This document shows, in pieces, positions 9,192 through 17,591 of a DNA stretch of 64,000 bases (position 1 is its first letter; each line of letters opens with the position of its first letter). A program made the position numbers and the translations under genes. This DNA comes from Brevibacterium sp. 'Marine'. Its GTDB lineage: Bacteria; Actinomycetota; Actinomycetes; Actinomycetales; Brevibacteriaceae. The notes under the pieces are model-generated. The model saw nothing but the letters and a program-made list of their open reading frames with translations. It was not told the origin of the DNA and searched no databases. Location of the stretch: positions 2,542,001-2,606,000 of the forward strand of contig NZ_CP051626.1 in NCBI RefSeq assembly GCF_012844365.1. The letters are read 5' to 3'.

Positions 9192-10910
9192 TCAGCGACT
9201 GAGGACGGTGCAGAGTCCGTCGACGATCGCCCGCACCGAGGCCCGGTCCCCCAGAGACTCGGCATCGAGTTCGACGCTGGTGGGGTAGATGAGACCGGGG
9301 TCCGTGCCGATGCCGACGCCGAGGATGCCGATATCGCCGGCCCGTCGCAGACCGGCCACCGTCGTCTCGAGGTCCCGGGCGAGGTAGTCGTCACCATTGG
9401 CGACGGCGGTGGCAGAGTCGGCGGGCAGACCATCGCTGATGACGACCACGGCCGATTTCGCCGCCTGCTGACTGCGGAGTCTGTCGACCGCCCAACGCAG
9501 GGCTTCGGCGTCGATGCCCTCCCGGTACAGCGAGGTCTTGAGCAGCCCGCCGAGGTGGGTGCGTGTCCGCCGCCACGAGGACGCTCCGGACTTGATCACG
9601 AGGTGATGGAGTTCGTTGAGCCGCCCCGGCCGCTCGGGCGAGCCGGCCTTCTTCCATTCGTTTCTCACGCGTCCGCCGTTCCACGCGTTGGTGGTGAACC
9701 CGAGGATCTCCGTGCTCACATCCAACCGGTCGAGGGCCCTGACGAGGACGTCGAGAAGCGCGCCGAGTCCGAGCGCATGAGGTTTCATCGACCCCGAGAG
9801 ATCGAGCAGGAAAGTTACGGCGCAATCGGCCTCGGCCCGCTGCGAACGTCCGCGGAAGACGCGCGGGTCGCCAGGAGAGGTGATCAGCCGAGTCAGCCGG
9901 GAGGGGTCGAGGACCCCGTCCTCGGAGTCGACGAGTTCATGAGCCTCCTTGGCTGCCTCGACGACACCGTGCAGGCGGGAGACGACCGGCGCCAACGGCA
10001 CCGACCGACGTGCCGTTTCGGCGGCGATGGCGGTCCGGCCGCTGCGCAGACTCTCCGTCCGGACCACCTCGGCGATGGTCGATTCACGGTCGAACCGCGT
10101 CGTCCACGCCCGGTAGCCGCGGGCGAGGTGGAGCTGCCCACCGCCTTCTTCCGGGACGGGAGCGAACAGATCCTCGGCGATGTCGAAGACCAACGGCAGG
10201 CTCGGGGCGGCGTGACGCTCGCGCGCCCCGGACCGCGTGCCTTCTCGCTCTTCGACGGCGGCGATCCGGCCGGCGAGCGTGCGCGCGAGGTCGCGGGCCA
10301 CCTCGGCGAAGGCCCGCTGATCGTGTCGGCTATTGCGCAGGGGAAGGAGGAAGGGCCCGAGATCGGGTGAGAGTTCGAACCGGGACTCTTCGACCAGGTC
10401 GGAGTCCTCCCGACCGATCGGCTCGCGATTCACGACCGACCGGGTGACGAGGATGACCGTGTACAGAAGCATGCCGAGGTGGGTTTCGTGCAGACGGCTG
10501 CGCAGATACTCGCTGCGCCAGTGCGCATGTCGCTGAGACAGGTTGCTGCAGACGCCTGCCTGTCGAGCCAGGGATTCGCACCGGAACTGTTCGAGGATCT
10601 CGACGATGAGGCGTTCTTCCCGCGCCGCGGGGAGCATCTGTCGGTGAAGTTCGGGATCACTCCACTTTCGACGCATGGCCATGGCGTCCGTGGCTCCGCG
10701 CAGGGAGGGCAGCTCGGATCGGGCAGGGTCAGGGTAGAGATGGGGCGCGTTCATCGGCAGCAGACCGTTCGCATCGGCAGGTCGGTGCGCCCACAGGTCG
10801 ACGTCAGCGTCCTGGCTCAGCGCCCTGAACACCGAGGCCAGCCGCCGTTCGAGGTCGTGTTCCTCTCGGGCCGAACGCGGTATCGCCGACTGCTGACCGA
10901 GATCAGTCAT
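9192..10910 (-). CDS. cobT: CobT-like von Willebrand factor A domain protein
   Basis: 572 residues. The N-terminal and middle parts resemble CobT of the aerobic cobaltochelatase, and the C-terminal third is a VWA domain. The MIDAS motif is intact as DLSGS (Asp370-Ser374), with a late DGLP segment (VVVISDGLPADSATAV). In CobNST, CobT pairs with the AAA+ protein CobS in an ATP-driven cage that helps CobN insert cobalt into hydrogenobyrinic acid diamide. No cobN or other cobalamin gene is present here. The gene overlaps cobS by 1 nt (TGATG) and lies between the tpa and xsc operons, so a chaperone role for another enzyme is possible. The long acidic linker of classical CobT is much reduced. Confidence 0.8.
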   Translation of the reverse strand: MTDLGQQSAIPRSAREEHDLERRLASVFRALSQDADVDLWAHRPADANGLLPMNAPHLYPDPARSELPSLRGATDAMAMRRKWSDPELHRQMLPAAREERLIVEILEQFRCESLARQAGVCSNLSQRHAHWRSEYLRSRLHETHLGMLLYTVILVTRSVVNREPIGREDSDLVEESRFELSPDLGPFLLPLRNSRHDQRAFAEVARDLARTLAGRIAAVEEREGTRSGARERHAAPSLPLVFDIAEDLFAPVPEEGGGQLHLARGYRAWTTRFDRESTIAEVVRTESLRSGRTAIAAETARRSVPLAPVVSRLHGVVEAAKEAHELVDSEDGVLDPSRLTRLITSPGDPRVFRGRSQRAEADCAVTFLLDLSGSMKPHALGLGALLDVLVRALDRLDVSTEILGFTTNAWNGGRVRNEWKKAGSPERPGRLNELHHLVIKSGASSWRRTRTHLGGLLKTSLYREGIDAEALRWAVDRLRSQQAAKSAVVVISDGLPADSATAVANGDDYLARDLETTVAGLRRAGDIGILGVGIGTDPGLIYPTSVELDAESLGDRASVRAIVDGLCTVLSR

Positions 10911-11860
10911 CAGCTTGCCGTCGCCGCGTGGTCGAGGTCGAGCTCACCGCCGAAGCAGCGTTGGTAGTATTCCGCGACGAGTGGATGCTCGGTCGAGTCG
11001 CAGCGGTTGAGGAAGGAGAACCGGAACGCCAATTCGACATCACCGAAGATCACCGAGTTCTCCGCCCAGGAAATGACTGTGCGCGGTGACATGAGAGCGG
11101 AGACGTCGCCGGCGGCGAAACCGCTGCGCGTCAGCTGCGCCACCTCGATCATCGTCGCCACCGTCTCCTCGCCGAGCTTCGCCGCTGCCTCCGGCACCTG
11201 TCCGGTGACGACGAGGAGCTCCTCGGCGGGGTCGAGATAGTCAAGTGAGGCGATGATGTTCCACCGGTCGAGTTGAGCCTGGTTGAGCCGATTGACTCCG
11301 TGATAGAGGCCGTTGACGTTGCCGAGGCCGACCGTGTTCGCCGTAGCGAAGAGCCGGAAGTGCGGATGCGGCCGAATGACCCGGTTCTGCTCGGTGAGGG
11401 TGAACAGGCCATCGCGTTCGAGCAGGCGCTGGATGATGAACATGACCTCTGGGCGGCCGGCGTCGTATTCGTCGAAGACCAGCGCCATCGGCCTCGTCAG
11501 CGCAAAGGGGATCACACCTTCTTCGAAGGCAGTGCGGGGCTGGCCGTCCTCGATGACGACCTGGTCTTTGCCCACGAGGTCGGACCGCGAGATCTGCCCG
11601 TCGAGGTTGACGCGCATGAGCGGCCAGTTGAGGCGGGCGGCGATCTGTTCGATGTGCGTGGACTTCCCTGTCCCGTGCAGTCCCTGCACGAGCACACGGG
11701 ATCCGTGGGAGAACCCGGCGAGGATCGCTCGAGTCACCTCAGGGTCGAAGCGGTAGTTCTCATCGATGCGCGGGATCAGATCGCTGTCGTCCTCGAGCAT
11801 CGGCACGGGCATGTCGGCATCGATGCCGAACAGTTCTCGCAGTGTTGAAACGTCGGCCAT
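10910..11860 (-). CDS. cobS: CobS-like AAA+ ATPase (MoxR-type)
   Basis: 316 residues from ATG 11860, which has AGGAAAGGA 8 nt upstream; an extension to 11896 is less likely. The protein reads as a full CobS: FGIDADMPVP near the start, Walker A GLHGTGKST (60-68), Walker B ALVFDEYDAGRP (126-137), sensor region FRLFATANTVGLG and the late SPRTVISWAENSVIFGD. CobS hydrolyses ATP as a hexamer and works with the VWA protein CobT. It is second in an iclR-cobS-cobT operon divergent from xsc. The absence of cobN in the window argues that the pair may serve another client, for example Xsc or a metalloprotein of this pathway. Confidence 0.88.
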   Translation of the reverse strand: MADVSTLRELFGIDADMPVPMLEDDSDLIPRIDENYRFDPEVTRAILAGFSHGSRVLVQGLHGTGKSTHIEQIAARLNWPLMRVNLDGQISRSDLVGKDQVVIEDGQPRTAFEEGVIPFALTRPMALVFDEYDAGRPEVMFIIQRLLERDGLFTLTEQNRVIRPHPHFRLFATANTVGLGNVNGLYHGVNRLNQAQLDRWNIIASLDYLDPAEELLVVTGQVPEAAAKLGEETVATMIEVAQLTRSGFAAGDVSALMSPRTVISWAENSVIFGDVELAFRFSFLNRCDSTEHPLVAEYYQRCFGGELDLDHAATAS

Positions 11861-11923
11861 GAGCGCCGTCCTTTCCTGGTTGTGGTTCAGCCTCACTGTG
11901 GCAGCCGGTCGACCGGCCGCGGT

Positions 11924-12742
11924 TCAGGCCGAGTTCTCGTCGGCGCGATCGATCTCATCGAGCACAGCCATGCGCTGAGCGGCTTCTCGGACCACCGGCA
12001 GGAGTTCGACGAGATCGTCGATCGACTTTCGGATCACGGGGGCCTGAACTGCCAGTGCCTGATTGGACCGACCGATGTCGGTGGGAATGAGCACGGCAAG
12101 GCAGACGAGACCTTCGAGGTATTCCTGCCGATCAAGGGCATACCCAGTGCGTCGAGCCGCATCGAGCTCGGCCTCGATCTCTGCGGGATCGGTGAGAGTG
12201 TGCGGCGTGAACTCCCTCAAGAGTGAACTGGTCAGCAGCCTGCGGCGCGGCGTCTCCCCGTACTGGGAGGCGATCATCTTCCCACTGGCCGAGGCATGGA
12301 TCGGCACACGGCTGCCGGCTTCGAGATGCACGCGCAGCGGGTGTGAGGTCTCAACCCGGTCGAGGTAGATGACCTCATCGCCGGAGACTGCGGTGAGGTT
12401 GCAGCTCTCACCGACCTCCTCGGACAGCTGGGAGAGGATCATCCGCCGCGCTCCCTGTCTCGAGTCATTGAGCAGAACGTCCTCAGCCATTCTCCGCAGT
12501 CTCGCTCCGGTGCCGTAGTGGCGGCCGTCGCTGTGCCGGGTGAGCAGTCCCGCACCCTCGAGCTGCTGGAGCATCCGGTGGAGGGTGGGTTTGGGCAGCC
12601 CTGTCTGCACGACGAGAGACTGAAGCGTGAAGATCTGGTCGCGGGTAGAGATGAACTCCAACAGCGACACCAGCCTCAGTGCCGGAGTCTCACCGGCGAG
12701 TGACACGCCTTCGTCGAACCCAGGCTCAGCCAGATCATCCAT
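11924..12742 (-). CDS. IclR family transcriptional regulator, first gene of the cobS-cobT operon
   Basis: 272 residues with an N-terminal winged helix (about 20-90: LQSLVVQTGLPKPTLHRMLQQLEGAGLL) and an IclR effector domain (AGSRVPIHASASGKMIASQYGE, then the RRTGYALDRQEYLEGLVCLAVLI segment). It is divergent from xsc with a 207-bp intergenic region that holds a near-consensus promoter and an inverted repeat over the probable xsc start site. It likely controls xsc and its own operon (iclR-cobS-cobT) in response to a pathway intermediate. It is distinct from the IclR protein at 1501-2283. Confidence 0.88.
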   Translation of the reverse strand: MDDLAEPGFDEGVSLAGETPALRLVSLLEFISTRDQIFTLQSLVVQTGLPKPTLHRMLQQLEGAGLLTRHSDGRHYGTGARLRRMAEDVLLNDSRQGARRMILSQLSEEVGESCNLTAVSGDEVIYLDRVETSHPLRVHLEAGSRVPIHASASGKMIASQYGETPRRRLLTSSLLREFTPHTLTDPAEIEAELDAARRTGYALDRQEYLEGLVCLAVLIPTDIGRSNQALAVQAPVIRKSIDDLVELLPVVREAAQRMAVLDEIDRADENSA

Positions 12743-12835
12743 GGTCTCCTACCTCTCCGGCCCGCTGTCGGCCACGTCCCGAAAATCACCCTGTCTCGAA
12801 TTATCGTACCAAATGAAATCTTTTACGGAACTCTA

Positions 12836-12897
12836 TTGACACCCGAGGAGCTCGACTCATAGATTCGAGGTGTTCCGCTTTTCAAAGTGAAATGAAC
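12836..12897 (+). promoter_or_regulatory. xsc promoter with overlapping inverted-repeat operator
   Basis: TTGACA (12836-12841) and TAGATT (12860-12865) are spaced 18 bp apart and face xsc, predicting a start near 12872. Directly downstream lies the palindrome TTTCA-AAG-TGAAA (12880-12892), flanked by GTTC (12872-12875) and GAAC (12894-12897). A strong promoter with an operator at the start site indicates repression, most simply by the divergent IclR protein. The binding protein is inferred. Confidence 0.55.
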
Positions 12898-12949
12898 ACA
12901 AAACCGAGACCACAAGGCAGTGGTCCTAGGACGAACAGGAGACGTTGCG

Positions 12950-14770
12950 ATGACGGAACTGGCCGATCGAACCGAGAGTGCGGCGCTGAGCGACGCGGTC
13001 ACCACTCAGAAGATCACCTCCTCAGAGGCCTTCGTCGAAACGATGGTGGCCAACGGTGTCACCGATATCTTCGGCATCATGGGCTCGGCGTTCATGGACG
13101 CAATGGACATCTTCGCCCCCGCCGGAATCGACTTCATTCCCGTGGTCCATGAACAGGGAGCCGCGCACATGGCCGATGGCTACGCCCGCGCATCGGGACG
13201 TCACGGGGTGGTCACCGGTCAGAACGGGCCGGGCATCTCGAACTGCGTGACAGCGATCGCCGCTGCCTTCTGGGCACATTCGCCGGTCGTCATCGTCACC
13301 CCGGAGGCAGGCACGAACTCGATCGGACTCGGTGGATTCCAAGAGGCGAATCAGCTGCCGATGTTCCAGGAGTTCACGAAGTACCAGGGACATGTGTCCA
13401 ATGCGTCCCGCATGTCCGAATTCACCGCCCGCTGCTTCGACCGCGCGAAGTCGGAGATGGGTCCGACCCAGCTGAACATCCCCCGTGACTTCTTCTACGG
13501 GGAATGCGATCCGCAGATTCCCCAGCCGCAGAAGATCGACCGCGGACCCGGTGGTACGGAGTCCCTCGAAGAGGCAGCAGCACTGCTCGCCTCGGCGAAG
13601 AATCCCGTCATCGTCTCCGGCGGCGGTGTCGTCATGGCCGACGGCGTCGATGAGTGCATCGCCTTGGCCGAGCGCCTCGGATCGCCCGTGGTCAACAGCT
13701 ACCAGCACAACGACTCGTTCCCCGCCAGCCACCCGCTGTGGGCCGGACCGTTGGGGTACCAAGGCTCGAAGGCCGGGATGACGCTGATCAACCAGGCCGA
13801 TGTCGTCCTCGCGCTGGGCACCCGTCTCGGACCGTTCGGCACACTGCCCCAGTACGAATTCGACTACTGGCCCACCAATGCGAAGATCATCCAGGTCGAT
13901 GCCGACCAGAAGATGCTCGGTCTGGTCAAGAAGATCGATGTCGGCATCTGCGGTGACGCCAAGGCCGTCGCCGAGGATCTCCTCGCCCGTCTCAACGCCC
14001 GCGAGGTTGCCTGCGACGCCACGAAGGACCAGCGTGCCGGCCTCATCAAGGCGGAGAAAGATGCCTGGGAGGCCGAGCTCGATTCCTGGACTCATGAGAA
14101 GGACGAGTTCTCTCTCGACGCCATCGGTGAGGCGGAGAAAGAGGAGGGCAACTGGCTGCATCCACGTCAGGTGCTGCGCGAGCTCGAGAAGGCGATGCCC
14201 GCCGACGTCATGGTCTCCACCGACATCGGCAACATCAACTCGGTCGCCCACAGCTACCTGCGTTTCGAACGCCCCCGCAGCTTCTTCGCTCCGATGAGCT
14301 TCGGCAACTGCGGCTACGCGCTGCCGACGATCATCGGTGCCAAGCGCGCCGCCCCCGAACGTCCGGCCATCGCCTACGCCGGTGACGGCGCCTGGGCGAT
14401 GAGCATGGTCGAGGTGCTCACCGCAGTCCGCCACGACATTCCGGTCACCGCAGTGGTCTTCCGCAATCGGCAGTGGGGTGCGGAGAAGAAGAATCAGGTG
14501 GAGTTCTACGGTCATCGTTTCATCGCCGGTGAGCTCGACAATGGTGAGAGCTTCGCAGCCATGGCCGAGTCGATGGGAGCCGACGGCATCGTCGTCGACG
14601 ATCTCGCCGAGGTGGGCCCGGCCCTGCAGAAGGCCGTGGACGCTCAGATGAACGAAGGCAAGACCACGGTCATCGAGATCATGTGCACGAAGGAGCTCGG
14701 CGATCCCTTCCGCCGCGATGCTCTGCGCAAGCCGGTTCGCACCCTCGATAAGTACAAGGACTACGTGTGA
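12950..14770 (+). CDS. xsc: Sulfoacetaldehyde acetyltransferase
   Basis: 606 residues from ATG 12950 (AGGAG, 8-nt spacing), with a roughly 20-residue N-terminal extension before TSSEAFVETMVANGVTDIFG. It is a thiamine-diphosphate enzyme of the acetolactate-synthase superfamily. The proton-relay glutamate is in PVVHEQGAAHMADGYARA (Glu68) and the ThDP/Mg motif is GDGAWAMSMVEV with a downstream N. Xsc-like stretches are FGIMGSAFMD, QNGPGISNCVTAIAAAFW, IGLGGFQEANQLPMF and LNIPRDFFYGE. Xsc converts sulfoacetaldehyde and phosphate to acetyl phosphate and sulfite, linking tpa and pta. No sulfite dehydrogenase or exporter is visible here, so sulfite disposal must be encoded elsewhere. Confidence 0.9.
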   Translation: MTELADRTESAALSDAVTTQKITSSEAFVETMVANGVTDIFGIMGSAFMDAMDIFAPAGIDFIPVVHEQGAAHMADGYARASGRHGVVTGQNGPGISNCVTAIAAAFWAHSPVVIVTPEAGTNSIGLGGFQEANQLPMFQEFTKYQGHVSNASRMSEFTARCFDRAKSEMGPTQLNIPRDFFYGECDPQIPQPQKIDRGPGGTESLEEAAALLASAKNPVIVSGGGVVMADGVDECIALAERLGSPVVNSYQHNDSFPASHPLWAGPLGYQGSKAGMTLINQADVVLALGTRLGPFGTLPQYEFDYWPTNAKIIQVDADQKMLGLVKKIDVGICGDAKAVAEDLLARLNAREVACDATKDQRAGLIKAEKDAWEAELDSWTHEKDEFSLDAIGEAEKEEGNWLHPRQVLRELEKAMPADVMVSTDIGNINSVAHSYLRFERPRSFFAPMSFGNCGYALPTIIGAKRAAPERPAIAYAGDGAWAMSMVEVLTAVRHDIPVTAVVFRNRQWGAEKKNQVEFYGHRFIAGELDNGESFAAMAESMGADGIVVDDLAEVGPALQKAVDAQMNEGKTTVIEIMCTKELGDPFRRDALRKPVRTLDKYKDYV

Positions 14771-14802
14771 TCGTGTAGTCGCCATGGCCGTTGTTGGCCG
14801 GT

Positions 14803-14841
14803 GGTGTTCGGGCGCCGCCTACATTTCGGTGCCCGAACACC
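14803..14841 (+). terminator. Hairpin after xsc
   Basis: GGTGTTCGGGC (14803-14813) and GCCCGAACACC (14831-14841) form a perfect 11-bp stem 33 bp after the xsc stop, with a 17-nt loop. There is no T-run. It probably separates xsc from the amidohydrolase operon. Confidence 0.55.
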
Positions 14842-14965
14842 ATCACCCCTGGTGACGTCGACTCATGACCCCAGGTCTGGCGTCACTGCCGAAACGAATG
14901 CTTAACCTCTCTAATTCCAAACCGCGGTTCGTCGACGACGAGTCCGCAGAAGGCTGGCCACAAAG

Positions 14966-16615
14966 ATGGATTCGTCCGAGCAAGTCATCTATCCCGCAAA
15001 ACTGGTGCGGACGCTTGACCCCGCGCGTCCGAGCGCCGAAGCGATCATGGTTCGCGGTTCCCGTATCCGAGCCATCGGCTCGCTGGACGAACTCGAGGCC
15101 CATGGACCGTCACGCATCGACGATCGCTACGCGGACTCGGTGATCTTCCCCGGAATGGTCGAAGCCCACGCGCATGCGAAAAGCGGCGGAATGTGGGAGC
15201 AGACCTACATCGGCTTTTTCACGCGGAAGGGACCTGACGGAAAGATCTGGACCGGCTGCACGAGCATCGAAGAAGTCCAAGAGAGGCTATGGGAAGCCGA
15301 TTCGAAACTCGACGAGGGCGAGGTTCTGCGCGCCTGGGGCCTCGATCCGATCTTCTTGCCTGGCGATCGACTCGACCGCCGACACCTCGACGCCGTGTCG
15401 AATACGCGTCCGATCTTCATCATGCATCAAAGCGGTCACCTCGCCACCGTCAACTCCGAAATGCTCAGGCAGGAAGGCATCGACCGAGACTGCCCTGTCG
15501 AGGGAGTTGTCAAAGATTCAGCCGGTGAGCCCACAGGTGAGCTGCAGGAGCCGCCGGCGATCGCTCTCGTTAAGAGCGCCACGTCAGTTCTGGGTGGAGA
15601 ATTCAGCGCGTCCGCATTACGGAATTTCGGAGCCGACGCCTGCAACCACGGCGTCACAACAGCTGCCGACCTCGGAAATCCGTTCGTGCTCACAAGAGAT
15701 CTCGAGGCACATCGCGACATCATCGATGATGAGTCATATCCAGTTCGGCTGTCCCTGTTCCACCGCGGGGGTGGGATGGGCGGCAACGGAGACGCCGCCG
15801 ACGAAGCCGAGCGAGTCGCGGAGTTGGCGACGACGAGCACCGACAAGGTCCGCCTCGGCGGGGTCAAGCTCTTCCTCGATGGATCCATCCAGGGCTTCAC
15901 CGCGCGACTCCAAGATCCCGGCTACATCTCCGGTGACGACAACGGCATCTGGCTGTCCTCCCCCGAACAGTTCTACACAGCGTTCCGCGCTTATCACGCG
16001 GCCGGTGCACTCGTGCATGTCCACTGCAATGGCGACGAGGCGACCGAGCTCTACCTCGACACCGTCGAACAAGTACTGCGGGAGGTTCCACGTTGGGACC
16101 ACCGCCACACGGTCACACACAGCCAGTTGTCCACACCTGCGCAGTATCGCCGGATGAAGGCACTGGGCATGTGTGCGAACATCTTCTCGAACCACATCTG
16201 GTACTGGGGCGACCAGCACCGCGATCTCATCCTCGGACCCGACCGTGCCGAGCGGATGGATGCCGCGGCCACCGCGCTGCGCATCGGAGTGCCGATCTCG
16301 TTCCACTGCGATACACCTATCACTCCACTTGATCCCTTGGCGACGGCGTCCTACGCAGCCGAACGTGCCACGCCCAGCGGCAGGATCCTCGGCGAACACG
16401 AACGAATCAGCGTGCCCGATGCTCTTGACGCTGTGACGATCGGTGCAGCCTACATGCTCAAGCTCGACCACCTCGTCGGCACGTTGGAATCAGGTAAGTT
16501 CGCGGACTTCGCAATCCTCGATCGAGATCCATACGAATGCTCACCATCAGAACTGCGTGAGATCACGGTCCGCGGCACCGTCGTTGCCGGTCGACATTTC
16601 TCGGCGGTCAGGTGA
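14966..16615 (+). CDS. YtcJ-like metal-dependent amidohydrolase (Amidohydro_3)
   Basis: 549 residues. The metal-binding HxH of the amidohydrolase superfamily is at His68/His70 (FPGMVEAHAHAKSGG). Other family stretches are IFIMHQSGHLATVNS, the GVKLFLDGSIQG segment, VHVHCNGDEATELYLD and the late LDHLVGTLESGKFADFAILDRDPY, which is typical of the C-terminal beta-sandwich. Members hydrolyse amides or carbamates in the cytoplasm, and most have no known substrate. It heads a seven-gene operon with a CobW-type GTPase and a peptide-type ABC importer, so the substrate is probably imported by that system. The GTPase may help load the metal. Confidence 0.85.
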   Translation: MDSSEQVIYPAKLVRTLDPARPSAEAIMVRGSRIRAIGSLDELEAHGPSRIDDRYADSVIFPGMVEAHAHAKSGGMWEQTYIGFFTRKGPDGKIWTGCTSIEEVQERLWEADSKLDEGEVLRAWGLDPIFLPGDRLDRRHLDAVSNTRPIFIMHQSGHLATVNSEMLRQEGIDRDCPVEGVVKDSAGEPTGELQEPPAIALVKSATSVLGGEFSASALRNFGADACNHGVTTAADLGNPFVLTRDLEAHRDIIDDESYPVRLSLFHRGGGMGGNGDAADEAERVAELATTSTDKVRLGGVKLFLDGSIQGFTARLQDPGYISGDDNGIWLSSPEQFYTAFRAYHAAGALVHVHCNGDEATELYLDTVEQVLREVPRWDHRHTVTHSQLSTPAQYRRMKALGMCANIFSNHIWYWGDQHRDLILGPDRAERMDAAATALRIGVPISFHCDTPITPLDPLATASYAAERATPSGRILGEHERISVPDALDAVTIGAAYMLKLDHLVGTLESGKFADFAILDRDPYECSPSELREITVRGTVVAGRHFSAVR

Positions 16616-16619
16616 ACCC

Positions 16620-17564
16620 GTGACCGAGTTGACAGTGATCGGAGGCTACCTCGGTGCGGGGAAGACGACCCTCCTCAACGAGATCCTTGATCGGCGTGAC
16701 GGCGAGCGCACAGCCGTCATCGTCAATGACTTCGGCACCGTCAATATCGACGCCCAGATCGTCGGTTCCAGAGACGGCCGAATGGTGGAGATCTCCAACG
16801 GTTGCATCTGCTGCGATCTCTCAGATGGAATGGCTGCAGCTATCGAGGCAATCAAGTCCGCGACTCCCCCGGCGACATCTGTATTCGTCGAAGTCAGTGG
16901 AGTAGGCCAACCTGATGTCGTAGCACGCTGGGGAGATCATCCAGGTTTCTCCAGGGGCGGCGTCGTCGTCTGTGCGGATGTCACGTCGATTCGCCGGGAC
17001 GTCAACCGCAAATGGGTGGGCGAAACAGTGCTTTCACAATTGCGTGGCGCCGACAGGCTGCTGCTGACGAAGACCGACCTCGTCGACGACCAGAGGGTGC
17101 AAGAAGTCACGGAATGGCTGACCTCTCAGCCTGGAATCGATGCCGCAGTCATCGACCGCAGTGAACTCCTGCCTGGAGAGCCGACGCAGCAGCGGAAAGG
17201 CCCAGCGGAGGATCCAACGGTTTCCAAGCATGCGTCTGCCTCTGACCATGCCGGACAGGACCACAGTTCGTGGACGATCACGACCGCTTCGGCAATCGAT
17301 CCGGACGGACTCTGTGCACTGGTGCAGAGACTTCCGGAGACTTTCGTCCGCGCCAAGGGAATCTTTCCCGACAGCCGGCACACAGGACGCCGATTCCTCA
17401 TCCAATACGACGGTACGCGATGCGCGACCGATGAGGTCGCCTCTGGCGGCGCCGACTCGACGGAACCCGGGCACCTCGTCCTCATAGCCGTCGGCAGCCA
17501 TACCGAAACTCCCGCACCAGTGAACGAATTGGCACGAGCACTTCACGGACAGGTCGGCGAATAG
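16620..17564 (+). CDS. CobW/COG0523 family GTPase, putative metallochaperone
   Basis: 314 residues from GTG 16620, 4 nt after the amidohydrolase stop. Longer upstream frames would lie inside that gene. Residues 5-16 give the Walker A loop GGYLGAGKTTLL. The CxCC metal-binding motif is present in ISNGCICCDLSDG, and TKTDLVD is the NKxD-type guanine motif. A histidine-containing variable linker (SKHASASDHAGQDHSSW) and a shortened C-terminal domain follow. COG0523 GTPases deliver zinc, cobalt or iron to specific enzymes. Its place between a metal-dependent amidohydrolase and its importer suggests a dedicated role in metallating that amidohydrolase, which is inference from context. Confidence 0.8.
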   Translation: MTELTVIGGYLGAGKTTLLNEILDRRDGERTAVIVNDFGTVNIDAQIVGSRDGRMVEISNGCICCDLSDGMAAAIEAIKSATPPATSVFVEVSGVGQPDVVARWGDHPGFSRGGVVVCADVTSIRRDVNRKWVGETVLSQLRGADRLLLTKTDLVDDQRVQEVTEWLTSQPGIDAAVIDRSELLPGEPTQQRKGPAEDPTVSKHASASDHAGQDHSSWTITTASAIDPDGLCALVQRLPETFVRAKGIFPDSRHTGRRFLIQYDGTRCATDEVASGGADSTEPGHLVLIAVGSHTETPAPVNELARALHGQVGE

Positions 17565-17591
17565 CCGCTGACAACCGTGAGAAAGGGAACA

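Noticed and set aside
8718..10370. 550-codon + frame across the permease end and antisense to cobT
   Set aside because: It crosses a 21-bp hairpin terminator and two real genes in other frames.
9192..11860. cobS-cobT as part of a cobalamin biosynthesis operon
   Set aside because: No cobN or other corrin gene is adjacent; the neighbours are taurine-pathway genes.
13022..14785. 587-codon open frame opposite xsc
   Set aside because: Antisense shadow of xsc, no family features and no ribosome binding site.
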